Source: Xylona heveae TC161
Taxonomy: Eukaryota > Ascomycota > Xylonomycetes > Xylonales > Xylonaceae
Length of the DNA stretch: 64,000 nt
NCBI RefSeq assembly: GCF_001619985.1
Contig: NW_017264199.1
Location: 1,240,001 to 1,304,000, forward strand
Direction: 5' to 3'
The notes beneath the pieces were generated by a model. The model searched no databases. It worked only from the letters and a program-made list of their open reading frames with translations, and had not been told where the DNA came from. Within the stretch, counting starts at the first letter, position 1; each line of letters starts with the position of its first letter. The translations under genes and the position numbers were made by a program. This document shows positions 22,515 to 34,093 of this stretch, piece by piece.

Positions 22515-23201
22515 ATGTCTTTCCAGAAGCCCGAGAAGGAGTTCGGCGAGGGTCCTGTACGTTGAACTACCCGAAAAGGAACCATCCATACTGTCAGTTT
22601 CGGTCGTCGGATGAAGTGTCGTCAAACCAATTTCTGCGCTCTCGTTTCTCGCCGTGGGAGGAGATGGCAATTGAATCTGCAAAAGGAGAACGGAAGCGCA
22701 GAATGGGCTTGGACGGGACTTTCATTGCCGACTTTGAGACACCCGGGGCAATATGACGAATGGAAATCTTGGAGAGAACTATAATTCTGATGATTTATCG
22801 CGTTTTACAGAAGATCCACCGTATTCGGATCACCTTGACCTCCCGCAAGGTTCAGTCCATCGAGAAGGTCTGCCAGGAGCTCATTGAGCGTGCCAAGGGC
22901 AAGGACCTCCGTGTCAAGGGCCCCGTCCGTCTCCCCACCAAGTGCCTCCAGGTCACCACCCGTAAGACTCCTTGCGGTGAGGGTTCCAAGACCTGGGACA
23001 CCTATGAGATGCGGATCCACAAGCGTTTGATCGAGTATGTTTTTCCTCTTTCCACCCTGCCCGGTCTTGGGCGTGGTCGCGACACTTGTGAGAACCAAGT
23101 ACTAACGCATATATAGCCTTAACGCCCCCACTGAGGTCGTCAAGCAGATCATCATCAACATCGAGGCTGGTGTTGAGGTTGAGGTCACCATCGCTGCTTA
23201 G
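22515..23201 (+). CDS. RPS20: 40S ribosomal protein uS10 (RPS20)
   Basis: Small-subunit ribosomal protein located near the mRNA entry side of the 40S head. Three exons (22515-22556, 22811-23034, 23117-23201) give 116 residues, the normal length. The sequence runs [54 protein letters not shown], then [12 protein letters not shown]. The short N-terminal tail has Lys5 and Lys8, matching in position the yeast Lys6/Lys8 that Hel2 ubiquitinates on collided ribosomes. Codon use is strongly biased to C-ending codons, as expected for high expression. Intron 1 is 254 nt and intron 2 is 82 nt. Confidence 0.97.
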
Positions 23202-23566
23202 ATTAGTCTCTAGATTAAATTAAGAGATATTCTAAGCTTCGAAAAAGTTTAAACATTCCATACCACATGTGTTTGTCTGGATTGGTTCTTGAGTAAATGT
23301 GAAATATGTCTATAAATTTACTGTAAATTGTGATATGATTATTTAGATTTCCATGACGCTTTGCAACATGTCATTGTCCGATTCGAAGCGGCAAGACAAT
23401 GATTTTGAATTCAAACAAGAGCATGCCATTTCCCTGCTTTGTTTTATGTAGATTCCGAAAACTCCAATTGTAAGCAAACCGCCACCGATGCGAGTCCTTT
23501 CGTGGCCAAAAAATCAGTAGATCAACCTCCCTCCCGCAAACTTTGTCGATGGACTTGTTTTTAATT
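23202..23566. other. Shared 3' region of convergent RPS20 and NUP42-like genes
   Basis: AT-rich trailer sequence between convergent genes; nothing else recognised. Confidence 0.5.
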
Positions 23567-25688
23567 TCAAATATCCCACTTGCACCATTCTCTCCGCGGC
23601 GGTTCTTCTGGCATGATGCCTCCTAGAAATTCGCCAGTATCATAAAGGTGGGTGTAAGCGTCTTTTACCTCCTGCGTGTAAGCCTCCAAAGGCAGCTCCG
23701 TATCCTTGTTGTACCGCGGCGGTCCGTTGGGGAACCAAATCCTTTCGAGCCCGCCGTCATCCTTTTTGAAACATGGCTCGCCATCAGCGTACTCCACGGG
23801 CTTGCCTTTCCAAGTCAACAGCTTATTTTGGGGATCTCGCACGCTGTAGCTGCGAAGATCGGGATGCGTAGCTCCAGAATCGGGAGAGTATGGATTCGCC
23901 GGCTGCACGGGAAATGGGACAGGGTTGTTCGTTTCATCTTTTTGCCAGTTTCCAAAACTTGTGCCACCCATGCCACTGCCGAACGGAGTCGTTTGAGCTG
24001 TTTGTGCAGCAGGAGCAGTACCGAAAGGATTAGCTGCGGCTGGTTGAGCTGGAGCAGTGCCGAAAGGGTTGGCTGCAGCCATGGGTTGGGAAGCTGGAGC
24101 TCCGAAAGGATTTGTGGGTGCAGATTGTGCTGGCTGAGACGGCTGGCCAAATCCTCCAGTAGATGCAGGGGCACCAAATGGATTTACCGGCGCAGGTTGA
24201 GTCGGCTGGCCGAAGGGATTGGCTTGTGGTGCTGAGGGGGCACCAAAGGCGTTTGTGGTCGGAGTGCTTGGCTTCCCGAACGCCGGAGCAGCAGCCGGAG
24301 TTGCGGGCTGACCGAATGGATTTGATGCCGCGGGTTGTTGTGGCTGACCGAATGGTGAAGAAGCCGGTGGCTGCTGGTTGGCTGCGAGAGTAGGGGGTTG
24401 ACCAAACGCTGTCGTCTGGCCAAACGCTGGTTGCTGCGGCTGCCCAAAGGCTCCGCCAGTTGCTTGGCCAGGTGCTGAGGGTTGCCCAAAGGCCGAAGTT
24501 TGCCCTAACGCTGAAGGTTGGCCAAAAGCGGAGGCTTGTCCAAACGCCGAAGGCTTAGCATGCGCCCCAAAGGCTGACGGCTGTCCAAAGGCAGAGGTTG
24601 AGCTGGGTTGACCGAATGCTGATGTTGACGGTTGTCCGAAAGCATTTGGAGCGGACGGCTTTGCGAACGCATTGTTACCTCTTTGAAACGCGTTAGTTGT
24701 TCCCGCAGTGCTCGAATTTGCGGAGATGTCAATGCGATTAGGGTGCGTATTTCCTCCATCGATGATGAATTTGATTGCTCCATCGATATTGTCCAGCGCA
24801 TTCTTCATTTGCTGTTGGGCATTGTTGTAGAGACCCTGGGCTTCTTGTACCTTTTTTTTTGGACATCAGTTATTCCGCCATCAATTATAATTAGTAGCGT
24901 CTATAACATACTGCTTGTGCTTCATTACCTGAAGCAGCTGCCATATAGTGAAGCAGGCGCATTTCTTCAAAGCTCTGCTCGCGAGGTTGGCCGCCAAACA
25001 ACTGGACAGGCGCATCTCGCCCAGGTCCATAAGCGGAGAGAATCCATAATGGACTTTCGGTAGATAGATCGGTGATTATGGCATCTTTGTTCAAAGAATA
25101 GCTAAGTAAGACAGTTAATACTCGTCCTTGGATGTAGGTTGCCAGGATTCATACGGCAATGTCTGCGATCCTCGACCTGTTCCGGATATCAGCCAGGGGA
25201 CGAGCTTGTCATGTGATGCAAAGGCAAAAGACAAGGGAGATAGCAATCATATAGATCCGAAAATTGAAAGAATGGAGAGAAAGATTGTCACAGGAAAATT
25301 GCAAGGGCTCTGTCAAAGGACAAATGAATCACTCAAACAGAGAGAAATCTGATTAAGCAATCACAGATATAAGAACAGAACGGAGCGATGCAAACAATGC
25401 GGCCACTCACCTCCAAAAGGGCCGCCAGATGGGCCAGCTGCATTGCCTCCTCCACCTGAAAAGGCAGCGAATCGATTTTGAGATTGAAAACCACCTGGTT
25501 TGGGATGCTCGTTTCGGCAATTATCTGTTTGAAAGAAATGGTTAATTTTGCACCGGACGAACGTTCAGATGATCAAAGATTATCTGCAAGCAAACAATCT
25601 GGATTGAGAAAGCAGGATCTTAAACAAAAATTGAACAATTACCCCCAAACTTGCATCTTCCTTGCAGGAAGTATTTGCAGACCCCCAT
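23567..25688 (-). CDS. NUP42: NUP42-like nucleoporin, CCCH zinc finger plus FG repeats
   Basis: Peripheral nucleoporin of the Nup42/NUPL2/Amo1 type, acting in mRNA export at the cytoplasmic face of the pore. Five exons (25688-25643, 25524-25411, 25176-25155, 25101-24912, 24850-23567) give 551 residues. Exons 1-2 form one CCCH zinc finger (CKYFLQGRC-KFGDNC-RNEH, spacing C-x7-C-x5-C-x3-H) at the N-terminus. A 22-nt exon supplies GRGSQTLP, leading into YSLNKDAIITDLSTE and WILSAYGPGRDAP, a conserved block. About 250 residues of FG repeats follow, mostly AFGQP, NPFG and FGAP. The C-terminal domain ends REWCKWDI. All joins preserve frame. Confidence 0.88.
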
Positions 25689-26103
25689 CACGACCCCATA
25701 TGTGGTGGTAGCGGCGAGAGCACGGTGGTTGGAGTCCTTTTCGCGTCAAAAGGCTCTTTCACCTTCAACCTCAAGCGAAGCGAAAGACATAGCGACCCAA
25801 CCTTCGGCATAATCACATCCCTCGATCCATATATCAATCTGTACGAACGCAACGTAGATGAGGAATACAACAAACCACCTCAGATTTTAATGCAAATTCA
25901 AAGCCATTTCTTACTATGTTTATGATCATTGTATCTAATGTTACATTGTCCAGCAAGGTATATGCATGCGATTCTGCAAGACCAAGATGCATCCTCAGGT
26001 TCAAGTTCTGAGCATCTGATTTGTTAAACAAAGAAAGCCAACCACCAAACGCCTTTGACGCTATGCAATTCATCCCACATAAAGTAAAACGCCCCATTTT
26101 TTG
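25689..26103. other. Intergenic, ELYS / NUP42-like
   Basis: 415 bp between two minus-strand nucleoporin genes, holding the ELYS 3' end and NUP42-like promoter. No extra gene recognised. Confidence 0.5.
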
Positions 26104-27172
26104 CTATTGGATGGCAGCCCTGTCGTCCTTCCGTGGCCCTAACCCCAAATTGACTCCAGCCTTGAGGTTCTCCCAGTTGATGCCATCAAACAATCTACCG
26201 CTTAATATCTTGCCGTTCAAGAGCGCTTCATTGAACTTGCCAGTGCTGATCTTCCTTGCCATTACGGTATCCCTGGCGCCATGCAGCGTTTTACCCTTTC
26301 CTTCGTGGAGATATTCCTCGATCCACGATTCTTCCTCGTCGCTAAGAGGCAAATCCACAAATTCCGTCGCTCTTGTCGCGCGTTCTTCGCCAGACTGCTT
26401 CGAAAGGACCAGGGAAGCCAATTGCTCCAGCAAATGGCGGTGAATATTCTCCGGCTGACCACGCGCAAAGTAAAATGCCTCTGTGACGCTACACTGGGAT
26501 AGATACGAAAAGAATGCTTCAAGGACCTTCGGGTTGGTAACGGCCGGCGATACTGTGTGGAAGTATACGAGGGGCAAGCTCCTATCGACCTGCGTGCCAT
26601 GACGGATGAGGGTATGAAGAATCTCTTCGGGAAACGTGGGAGCGAGGGAAGGCTGGGTCAAGTATCCAAGCGCTCGCTGGTTTCGTGTCAGTCAATAATT
26701 ATGAAGCGACCATGGGTTTATTTGCTAACCTCAAACTGCATGCGATCCATGTGCCATAATCCTTCCATGACCGTCTCGTATTTCGCCGGGACGTGGAATT
26801 TTGCAGAGAAACGTGTCGTGAGGCTTTCCGGAGTCTTGACATCTTTGAGAATGTAGTATAGTAGAGATAGTTTGTGGTGATCAGGTGCTGCGCTGGAGAC
26901 AATCTTGTGATGCAAAGACCTTAGGTCTTGATTCGAACGAGGGGGATAAAGCTTGGAAGCTGAGCCACAAAAGCTTTGTTAGAAATAAATATGAAAATTA
27001 AATGTCCTCATAACCAACCCTGGTTAATATGTAACAAGCGCAAGAGTTTATCGAACAGGAGCTCATTTTCTAATGTGCGCCGGTTGGAAAGGATAGTATC
27101 AATGACTTTGTGATCATAAGCGTAGGTCGGATCGAAGGAGAAAACAGTGTCGAAATCTTTAAAGTCTCCCAT
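26104..27172 (-). CDS. ELYS: ELYS-like nucleoporin
   Basis: Fungal ELYS, the short form that has only the ELYS helical domain and lacks the metazoan beta-propeller and AT-hook tail. It associates with the Nup84/Nup107 complex and nuclear pore assembly. Three exons (27172-27019, 26959-26730, 26676-26104) give 318 residues. Conserved parts are the start MGDFKDFDTVFSFD, KLYPPRSNQDLRSLHHKIV, DHHKLSLLYYILKD, GLWHMDRMQFERALGYLTQP and SLAPTFPEEILHTLI. The first two introns are short with good splice ends. An upstream in-frame ATG at 27226 exists, but the 27172 start fits the family. It sits between a second nucleoporin gene and SMC4. Confidence 0.85.
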
Positions 27173-27470
27173 ATTGAACAGCTCTAGATCTTTTAAAGAG
27201 CGCAGCGAAATTAGGGAGAAAATCAAGATAAATAGAGTTGATCGTCAAGAGCTTCCAGATGCTAGTAAATAATTCATAGTGGAGCTGGTATCAATTCCCC
27301 ATGTGAACGAATTGGCGAGCGCGGCGGCTGCGCGTAGAGTGTGCTTAGTCATCCGACCTGTTGATTGTGGTTTGTTTACCCCACGTCTTCCTTCGCCGTT
27401 TGTTTTGTCTCGATCGACTGAAACGACCAGCCAACTCGCATCGGCCCTGTTCACTTCGAAAAACAACAGG
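27173..27470. promoter_or_regulatory. Compact divergent promoter ELYS / SMC4
   Basis: Only 298 bp separate the two divergent start codons, so the genes must share promoter DNA. A longer SMC4-frame ORF starts at 27279, but the ATG at 27471 (MSTEMPIRPSRR) is the likelier start. No clear ACGCGT box is present. Confidence 0.6.
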
Positions 27471-30400
27471 ATGTCGACTGAAATGCCTATTCGGCCTTCG
27501 CGCCGACCTGCTGCTCGTCGTCGCATTGTCGCCGACGATTCGGACGAAGAAGACCACCGCGTCCCCTCGCAGCAAAATGAAGATGAGGCGGAATACACAT
27601 TTCCTCCGAAGACGACGCCGCGACGGCAACCAAGGCGCAAGACTGCGGAGCCTACATCCATTGCGCCTTCAACTACGAGAGGCCGGAGGACAAAAACTGG
27701 CGAGAGCATCGAGCCATCGCAAATATTCAGTCCCGAGGGAAACGCTGCCCCAGAGCCCCCGTCACCAAGCCGAGGGTCATCACCTAGAAAGCGGACAAGC
27801 GTCACCTCAAGCAGGAGAACCAGAAAATCTTCGGCGACAGATATACCAGAAGTTCCTCCGTTGCCGACGCCGAAACCTTCTCAGTCGCCCGAGCCTCCAG
27901 CATCACAAAACACACCTTTGGCGGACATTACTAGTGCAACCGTGAACAACCGCGGAGCAGAACAGCTCCAACCCTCTGAAGTGTCATCACAAAAGCCAAT
28001 GGAGAGGCCACTTGAGGAACCCAAGGACATATTATTGAAGTCACAAAACATGGCAATACCGGGTCCTCCGCCAGCTCCTAGCGGACCGACGTCGCGCATT
28101 GTGATTACATATCTAATCTTGAACAACTTCAAGAGCTATGCAGGAAGGCAAGAGGTTGGACCATTTCATGCATCCTTCTCGTCTGTGGTTGGACCGAACG
28201 GTTCAGGAAAGTCGAATGTCATTGATTCGCTCCTTTTCGTCTTTGGTTTCCGAGCGAGCAAAATGCGTCAAGGAAAGATTTCTGCATTGATTCACAACTC
28301 TGCTGCTTTCCCGAACTTGGAGTTTTGTGAAGTGGAAGTGCACTTTGAAGAAGTCATTGACTTGGTAGGTTTCATATCCGCCAGGACCAATTGAGGCCTG
28401 CTGACAAACTATTTTAGCCTGGAGGAAAGCACGAAATTGTTCCCAATTCCGCGCTAGTCATCTCCCGAAGAGCGTACAAGAATAACACGAGTAAATACTT
28501 TATAAATGGCAAAGAGTCAAACTTTACAGTCGTCACGACACTATTGCGCGACCGGGGTGTCGATCTTGACCACAAGAGGTTTCTGATTCTACAGGGAGAG
28601 GTCGAATCAATTGCACAAATGAAGCCAAAAGCAGCTAATGAGCATGATGACGGTTTGCTCGAGTATCTAGAGGATATTATCGGAACGTCAAAATACAAGA
28701 CACCCATTGAGGAGTCGGCGGCTGAACTGGAGACGCTCAACGAAGTTTGCCACGAGAAGAGCAATCGAGTTCAGCATGTGGAAAAGGAAAAGAATAGTTT
28801 GGAGGACAAGAAGAACAAGGCGCTTGCATACATTCGGGAAGAGAATGACCTTGCCACGAAACAGTCTGCCTTGTACCAAATTTATATCAGCGAGTGCGAA
28901 GACAATTTGAAGGTCACCGAGGAAGCGATTACACAAATGCAGGCCCAGCTCAAAGAAGAGCTTGAGAAACATCAGGGCAACGAGGACGGCATTAAGCAGA
29001 TGGAGAAGCTCTACAAGAAGGGCGCGAAGGAATACGAAGCAATGGAGGCCGAGACCCAGGCGCTCCTGAAAGAAATGGCAAAAATTGACAAGGAGAATGT
29101 CAAATTCGAGGAGAAGAAGAAATTCTTGGCCGGAAAACAGAAGAAGTTTGAAAAGGCTTTACAAGGCAGCCGGCTGGGAGGCTCAGAAGCGGAAACTGTG
29201 ATCAAAAACTGTCTCGAAGATGTAGCAAGAAGCAGCGAGCAAATTGCGGAGCTCGAGAAGAGTATGAAGCAAGAGGAAGAAGAACTGGCTACAATCAGGG
29301 AGGGTCTTAAAGGCAAGACGCAAGCCTTTTCCGACCAGATCGCGGTGAAGCAAAAGTCACTCGAGCCATGGAAGGCAAAGATCAACGAGAAACAATCGGC
29401 TATTGCAGTTGCACAGAGTGAGCTGGACATTCTCCGCGAGCGAAACAATGCTGGAGAGACGAAGCTCAAGGAAGTTCAAGCCAAGATTGACGAGATCAAG
29501 CGGAATGGCCAAGCCAAGGAACAAGAGCTTGAGGGATGCAAGGCTCGGCGAGAAGAATTGACACAGCATACAGAGGCAGTGGAGAAGGAACTCAACAAGC
29601 TGTCTCAAAAGGAAGCTGGATACCGAAATCAAGTTTCTGGTGCGAGGCAAAAGGCCGATGAAGCACGAGCAAGTTTATCGAACACCCAGACGCAAGGCAA
29701 TGTCTTGACGGGCTTGATGCGCCTCAAGGAATCTGGCCGAGTGGAGGGTTTCCATGGAAGACTGGGAAACCTCGGTGCGATTGATGAAAAATACGACGTT
29801 GCCATCTCTACGGCGTGCCCATCTTTGGACAACTTGGTCGTTGACTCTGTCGAGGTTGGGCAACAGTGCATCGACTATCTGCGCAAGAACAACTTGGGAC
29901 GAGCGCAGTTTATTCTGTTGGACCGACTTCCGAAGCGCGACCTGTCTTCGATCAACACACCCGAAGGCGTGCCCAGGTTATTTGATCTGGTAAAATCGAA
30001 GCACGATAAATTCAGACCTGCATTTTTCAGCGTGCTGCAGAATACACTGGTCGCGGATGACCTGGCTCAGGCCAACCGGATTGCCTATGGTGCTCAGCGA
30101 TGGCGAGTGGTGACACTCGACGGTCAATTGATTGACAAGTCTGGTACCATGAGCGGTGGTGGTACTCGAGTTGCCAAGGGCGCCATGTCGTCCAAGCTCG
30201 CGGGCGAAGTGACAAGAGAGCGGGTAGCGAAGCTCGAAGGTGATCGCGAAGCACTTGAGCAGGCGTTCCAGATCTTCTTGGATAGGCAGCGCGAGCTTGA
30301 GACCTCACTGCGAGAGAGCAAGGAGGAGATTGGACCGCTGGAGACGACAATGCAGAAGATTGCCATGGAGATTCAGAGCTGTGCACGTCAGCTCAATGAT

Positions 30401-32536
30401 GCCAGGCGCCGGCGGCAAGAAATCGCAGAGGAGAATCAGCCATCCCCAGAAGACAACGACCGCATGGCATCTCTCGAGAAGAAGATTGTGGGCCTGAACA
30501 AGGAGATTGAGAAGCTGCATGCTGAAACTGCGGGAGTCGAAGCAGAGATTAAAGAGCTTCAAGACAAGATTATGGAAGTCGGGGGTGTACGACTCCGAGC
30601 GCAAAAGGCGAGGGTAGACGGCATTCGAGAACAGATTGATACCCTGAATGAAGAGATTTCTACAGCCGAAGTAGCCAAGACAAAGGCCGAGAAGCAAGTC
30701 GCCAAGCAATTCAAGGCTATGAAGGAGGCCGAGAAGGAATTGGAGAGCGTGGCCGAGGAGGCTCAGAAGCTGGAAGAAGCCATCAAAACGCAGACAAGAG
30801 ACTCTTCTGGATCACGGGACAAGGCAGAAGAAGCTCAAGAGGTATGTTTACAGATCTTGGCTTTGAACGTCCGCTTTTCATCTAACCCATAACCCTTTTG
30901 TATAGGCCCTCGAGAGCAAAAAGGACCAGCTCGCGGCTCTCAAAAAGGAGCTTGACGAGAAACGGGACGAACTCAACCAGACGCGGGCCGTAGAGATTGA
31001 GATGCGCAACAAGCTGGAGGAAAACCAAAAGGTCTTTTCCGAGAACCAGAAGCGCGGCCGATACTGGCTCGAGAAGCTCAACAAGCTTTCCCTCCAAAAG
31101 ATTAGGTACCTCTTCTCCCGCACTTTCTCTATTACTTACTTTTCTTCCCTGAAATCCATTCCCAAAATTTATTTAATCTAACCAATTGATCTTTTCAACT
31201 AACATTTGAAACCAGTGACCTCGGCATCGAACCCCAACAAGGCGTCGAAGGCGTTGAAAACAACGAACAAACTCAACAGGAAGCCATCCCCGAAGAACTC
31301 CCGACCTACACCAAAGACGAGCTCGCAGACATGAACAAGGAAACACTGAAAGGCGAAATCGCCATTCTCGAAGAAAAAACCCAAAACGTCAGCGTCGAGC
31401 TCGGCGTCCTGGCCGAATACCGCCGCCGCGTCGAAGAGCACGCCGCCCGCTCCGAGGACCTCCAGACTGCCGTCACCGCCCGCGACACCGCCAAGAAACG
31501 CTGCGACGATCTCCGCCGCCTCCGCCTCGAAGGGTTCATGGAAGGCTTCAGCACCATCTCTCTCCGCCTCAAGGAAATGTACCAGATGATCACCATGGGC
31601 GGCAACGCCGAGCTCGAGCTCGTCGACTCCCTGGACCCCTTTTCCGAGGGCATCCTGTTCAGCGTCATGCCGCCGAAGAAGTCGTGGAAAAACATCTCCA
31701 ATTTGTCCGGCGGCGAGAAGACCCTGAGTAGTCTGGCCCTCGTGTTTGCGCTGCATCATTATAAGCCTACGCCGCTTTATGTCATGGATGAAATTGATGC
31801 CGCTCTAGATTTCAAAAACGTAAGTTAGTTTGGCTCGCTTCGCTCGTTTGTCCTGCGGTCGTCGGTTTTGTCTTTTATCCAGTTTCTCTGTTTGTTCACT
31901 GTCCCTATCAGTCTCTCCATTCATTCGCTTCGTCCTCTTTTCATTCGACTCTTGTCCTCATTGGCTTTTGCTTTTGCTTTTACCTTTTCGTTCCGTTTGG
32001 TTTGATTCCCTTGTCTCTTTTCTTTCATCATGTTTTCCCCCGTTGTTTACATCGTCTTTTTCCCGTGTTATGCCATCTTTTCCCGTCGTTTCAACTCGAC
32101 ATGACCAGCGTAAAAAAACGTCGCATACTCTTTGATGTCGTGTTACTGCTTCAACAATTGTACGCACAATGTACACTAACTGACAATCCAATAGGTCTCC
32201 ATCGTGGCAGGTTACATCAAAGAACGCACCAAAAACGCCCAATTCATCGTCATTTCGCTCCGCAACAACATGTTCGAGCTCGCGGCGCGCCTCGTCGGCG
32301 TGTATAAAGTTAATCACATGACCAAGAGCGTTGCCGTTGAGAATCGTGATTATATTCGTCGGCAGGTCCAGGGTGGTCAGGGCGGCCACTCTGTCCAATC
32401 TGTCCATGGTAGTCAACCGGGTCAGGGTAGCCAGGGTGGTAGTTCGCAGCAGAGTCAACAGGGACAGGGTAGTCAGCAGGGTGGACAGAGTCAGGGTCAG
32501 GGTAGATTGTCAATGGCTCCTGCGACTGGACGGTAG
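27471..32536 (+). CDS. SMC4: Condensin subunit SMC4
   Basis: ATPase of condensin, which with SMC2 compacts mitotic chromosomes. Five exons (27471-28364, 28418-30841, 30906-31105, 31216-31819, 32195-32536) give 1487 residues. The first 200 residues are a basic, Pro-rich extension. Walker A GPNGSGKSN lies near residue 240. Long coiled coils flank a hinge at about 730-890 (GFHGRLGNLGAIDEKYDVAI). The signature LSGGEKTLSSLALVFAL is near 1335 and Walker B VMDEIDAALD near 1363. Helicase-like TKNAQFIVISLRNNMFELA closes the head. A Gly/Gln/Ser repeat tail of about 50 residues follows the head, which is unusual. Intron 4 is 375 nt and T-rich. Its promoter is shared with ELYS. Confidence 0.96.
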
Positions 32537-32837
32537 CCTGAACGTGACTGGACGTGAGATTGGACGTCGGGCGTGCGCAGTAGTCTCTTTGGCCCCTTTA
32601 TTTAAGTTGATACGTTGGTCTTTTCTTCGGATGTTGCTTTGAAGACGGTTTCAATGAGGCGCAGGGCATGGGATTCACATTTCGTGTTTTAGATGGACGG
32701 TCCGATCTGTTTTGTTTTTTTTTTTTTTATTTTGTTGTTTGTGTCTTTGGTAGGTAGGTAGGTTGGTTGGTTGTTTCTTTGGTAGATAGGTACCTAGGTA
32801 GGTTGGTAGGTTGGTCGGTCGGTTTGATGCAGTGCAT

Positions 32838-32862
32838 GTACGGTACGGTACGGTACGGTACG
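32838..32862 (+). repeat. Tandem repeat (GTACG)5
   Basis: Five perfect copies of GTACG in the 3' region of SMC4. Confidence 0.9.
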
Positions 32863-33050
32863 GTTTACTATTATTCGTATATTTGTCTAAACAGATGATG
32901 CTCTGTTCTTGCAATGTACCTTGTATCTGGAATGAATGACTGTGTATCCGAATGAAATGCATGAATGGATGGATGGACGAATGGATGAATGTATATCTGA
33001 TGAAGTGTACTGGAATGAAATAAATGGACTATAAATATATATGAATGTGT

Positions 33051-33090
33051 GAATATATGAATATATGAATATATGAATATATGAATATAT
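33051..33090 (+). repeat. Tandem repeat (GAATATAT)5
   Basis: Five perfect 8-bp copies. The unspaced short unit rules out a CRISPR array. Confidence 0.9.
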
Positions 33091-33624
33091 AATATCCAAA
33101 GCTAATGTAGACATGTAGACCAGGGTATGTAATGATATGTAATGTAGCGTAGCATAGCGCCATGTAATGTAGCGTAGTGTGGTGTAGTGCAGCCCAGTGT
33201 AGTGTAATGAGGTGGAATGTAGGTAGTGTATGTGATAGGACATTGACGGACACCGAAAGACACCTCCGATAGAATCGAAAAAAAAAAAAAAAAAAAAAAG
33301 ACCTCAAAGATCCAAAAGTGTAGAGTCCAAAAGTGTCCCCGGGGAGAAATTGAAATGGAAAGATACGGCAGACACAAGAAAGAAGAGATGGAGGAAGAAG
33401 AGATGGAGAAGAAGTAGATGAAGGAGATGAAGTTGAGGATAAAGATAAATGAGAAGAAGGAGGAAAGGCCATCAACGTTTCAGACGTGGCTCATGAATAT
33501 ACTGGGAGCACCAGCAGTAGTACCGGCGGACTACAAGTGACAGAGTAGTCAGACACTGGACAGTGCAAAGAGATGCTTGGACAAGACAGTGCAAAGAGAT
33601 GCTCGGACAAGAGGACATGGGACA

Positions 33625-34093
33625 TCATCCACGTGCACCAATGGAGCGGGGCACCATTTCGCGAATACGCACACTCGCCGCTTTGGATCGCAGGCTGCCG
33701 GCAGTTCCGGTCCCGTTGCTGGCGCCGCCGCTGGAGCTGCGAAACTTGCTGCTGATGCTACTAATAGTAGTATTGCTGCTGCTGCCCGTGGCAGAGACAT
33801 TGTCGCCGACGCCACCCATGCCGACGGAGGAGCTGTCGCCAGATCCGCCGCCGAAGCCGGAATGGAAAACGTATTCGCCGTCGACGTAGACGGCTTCGCT
33901 GGCAAAGGTCTTGCGGCGGCGAGTATATCGCTGTTCGAGCTTGTAGAGCTCGAGTCCTGTGGCTGTTAGGGTCATGCATTCACGATAGACATTTTGAAGA
34001 AAAGGCATAGGAAAAAAAAGGCACAGTGTTTAGGGAATCGACAATCAATAGGAAGAGTAACATACTTGCGTGAAGCTTCTCCAGGAGGCCCAT
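33625..34093 (-). CDS. Small conserved-looking fungal protein, function unknown
   Basis: Two exons (34093-34066, 33956-33625) join as MGLLEKLHA-RLELYKLEQRYTRR and give 119 residues. The N-terminal half (to about residue 42, YVDGEYVFHSG) resembles a small uncharacterised protein I recall from Eurotiomycetes; this is recognition by memory and needs a search. The rest is Gly/Ser/Thr-rich and probably disordered, ending with a basic RSKAASVRIREMVPRS segment. The intron is 109 nt with a GTATGT donor. There is no membrane segment or signal peptide. No function is proposed. Confidence 0.65.

Larger units (their letters stand above)
32537..33624. other. Shared 3' region with several simple repeats
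   Basis: Between convergent SMC4 and the small gene at 33625. It contains GGTAGGT-type tracts at 32750-32815, (GTACG)5, (GAATATAT)5, a GTAATGTAGCGTAG-like degenerate repeat at about 33125-33225, and an A20 run at about 33280. No gene recognised. Confidence 0.6.

Noticed and set aside
22557-22810. Possible C/D box snoRNA in the first intron of RPS20
   Set aside because: GGATGAAG and CTGAT motifs exist but are about 180 nt apart, with no terminal stem I can see.
33051-33090. Regularly spaced repeats that could suggest a CRISPR array
   Set aside because: The unit is 8 bp with no spacers, in a eukaryotic genome; it is a microsatellite.
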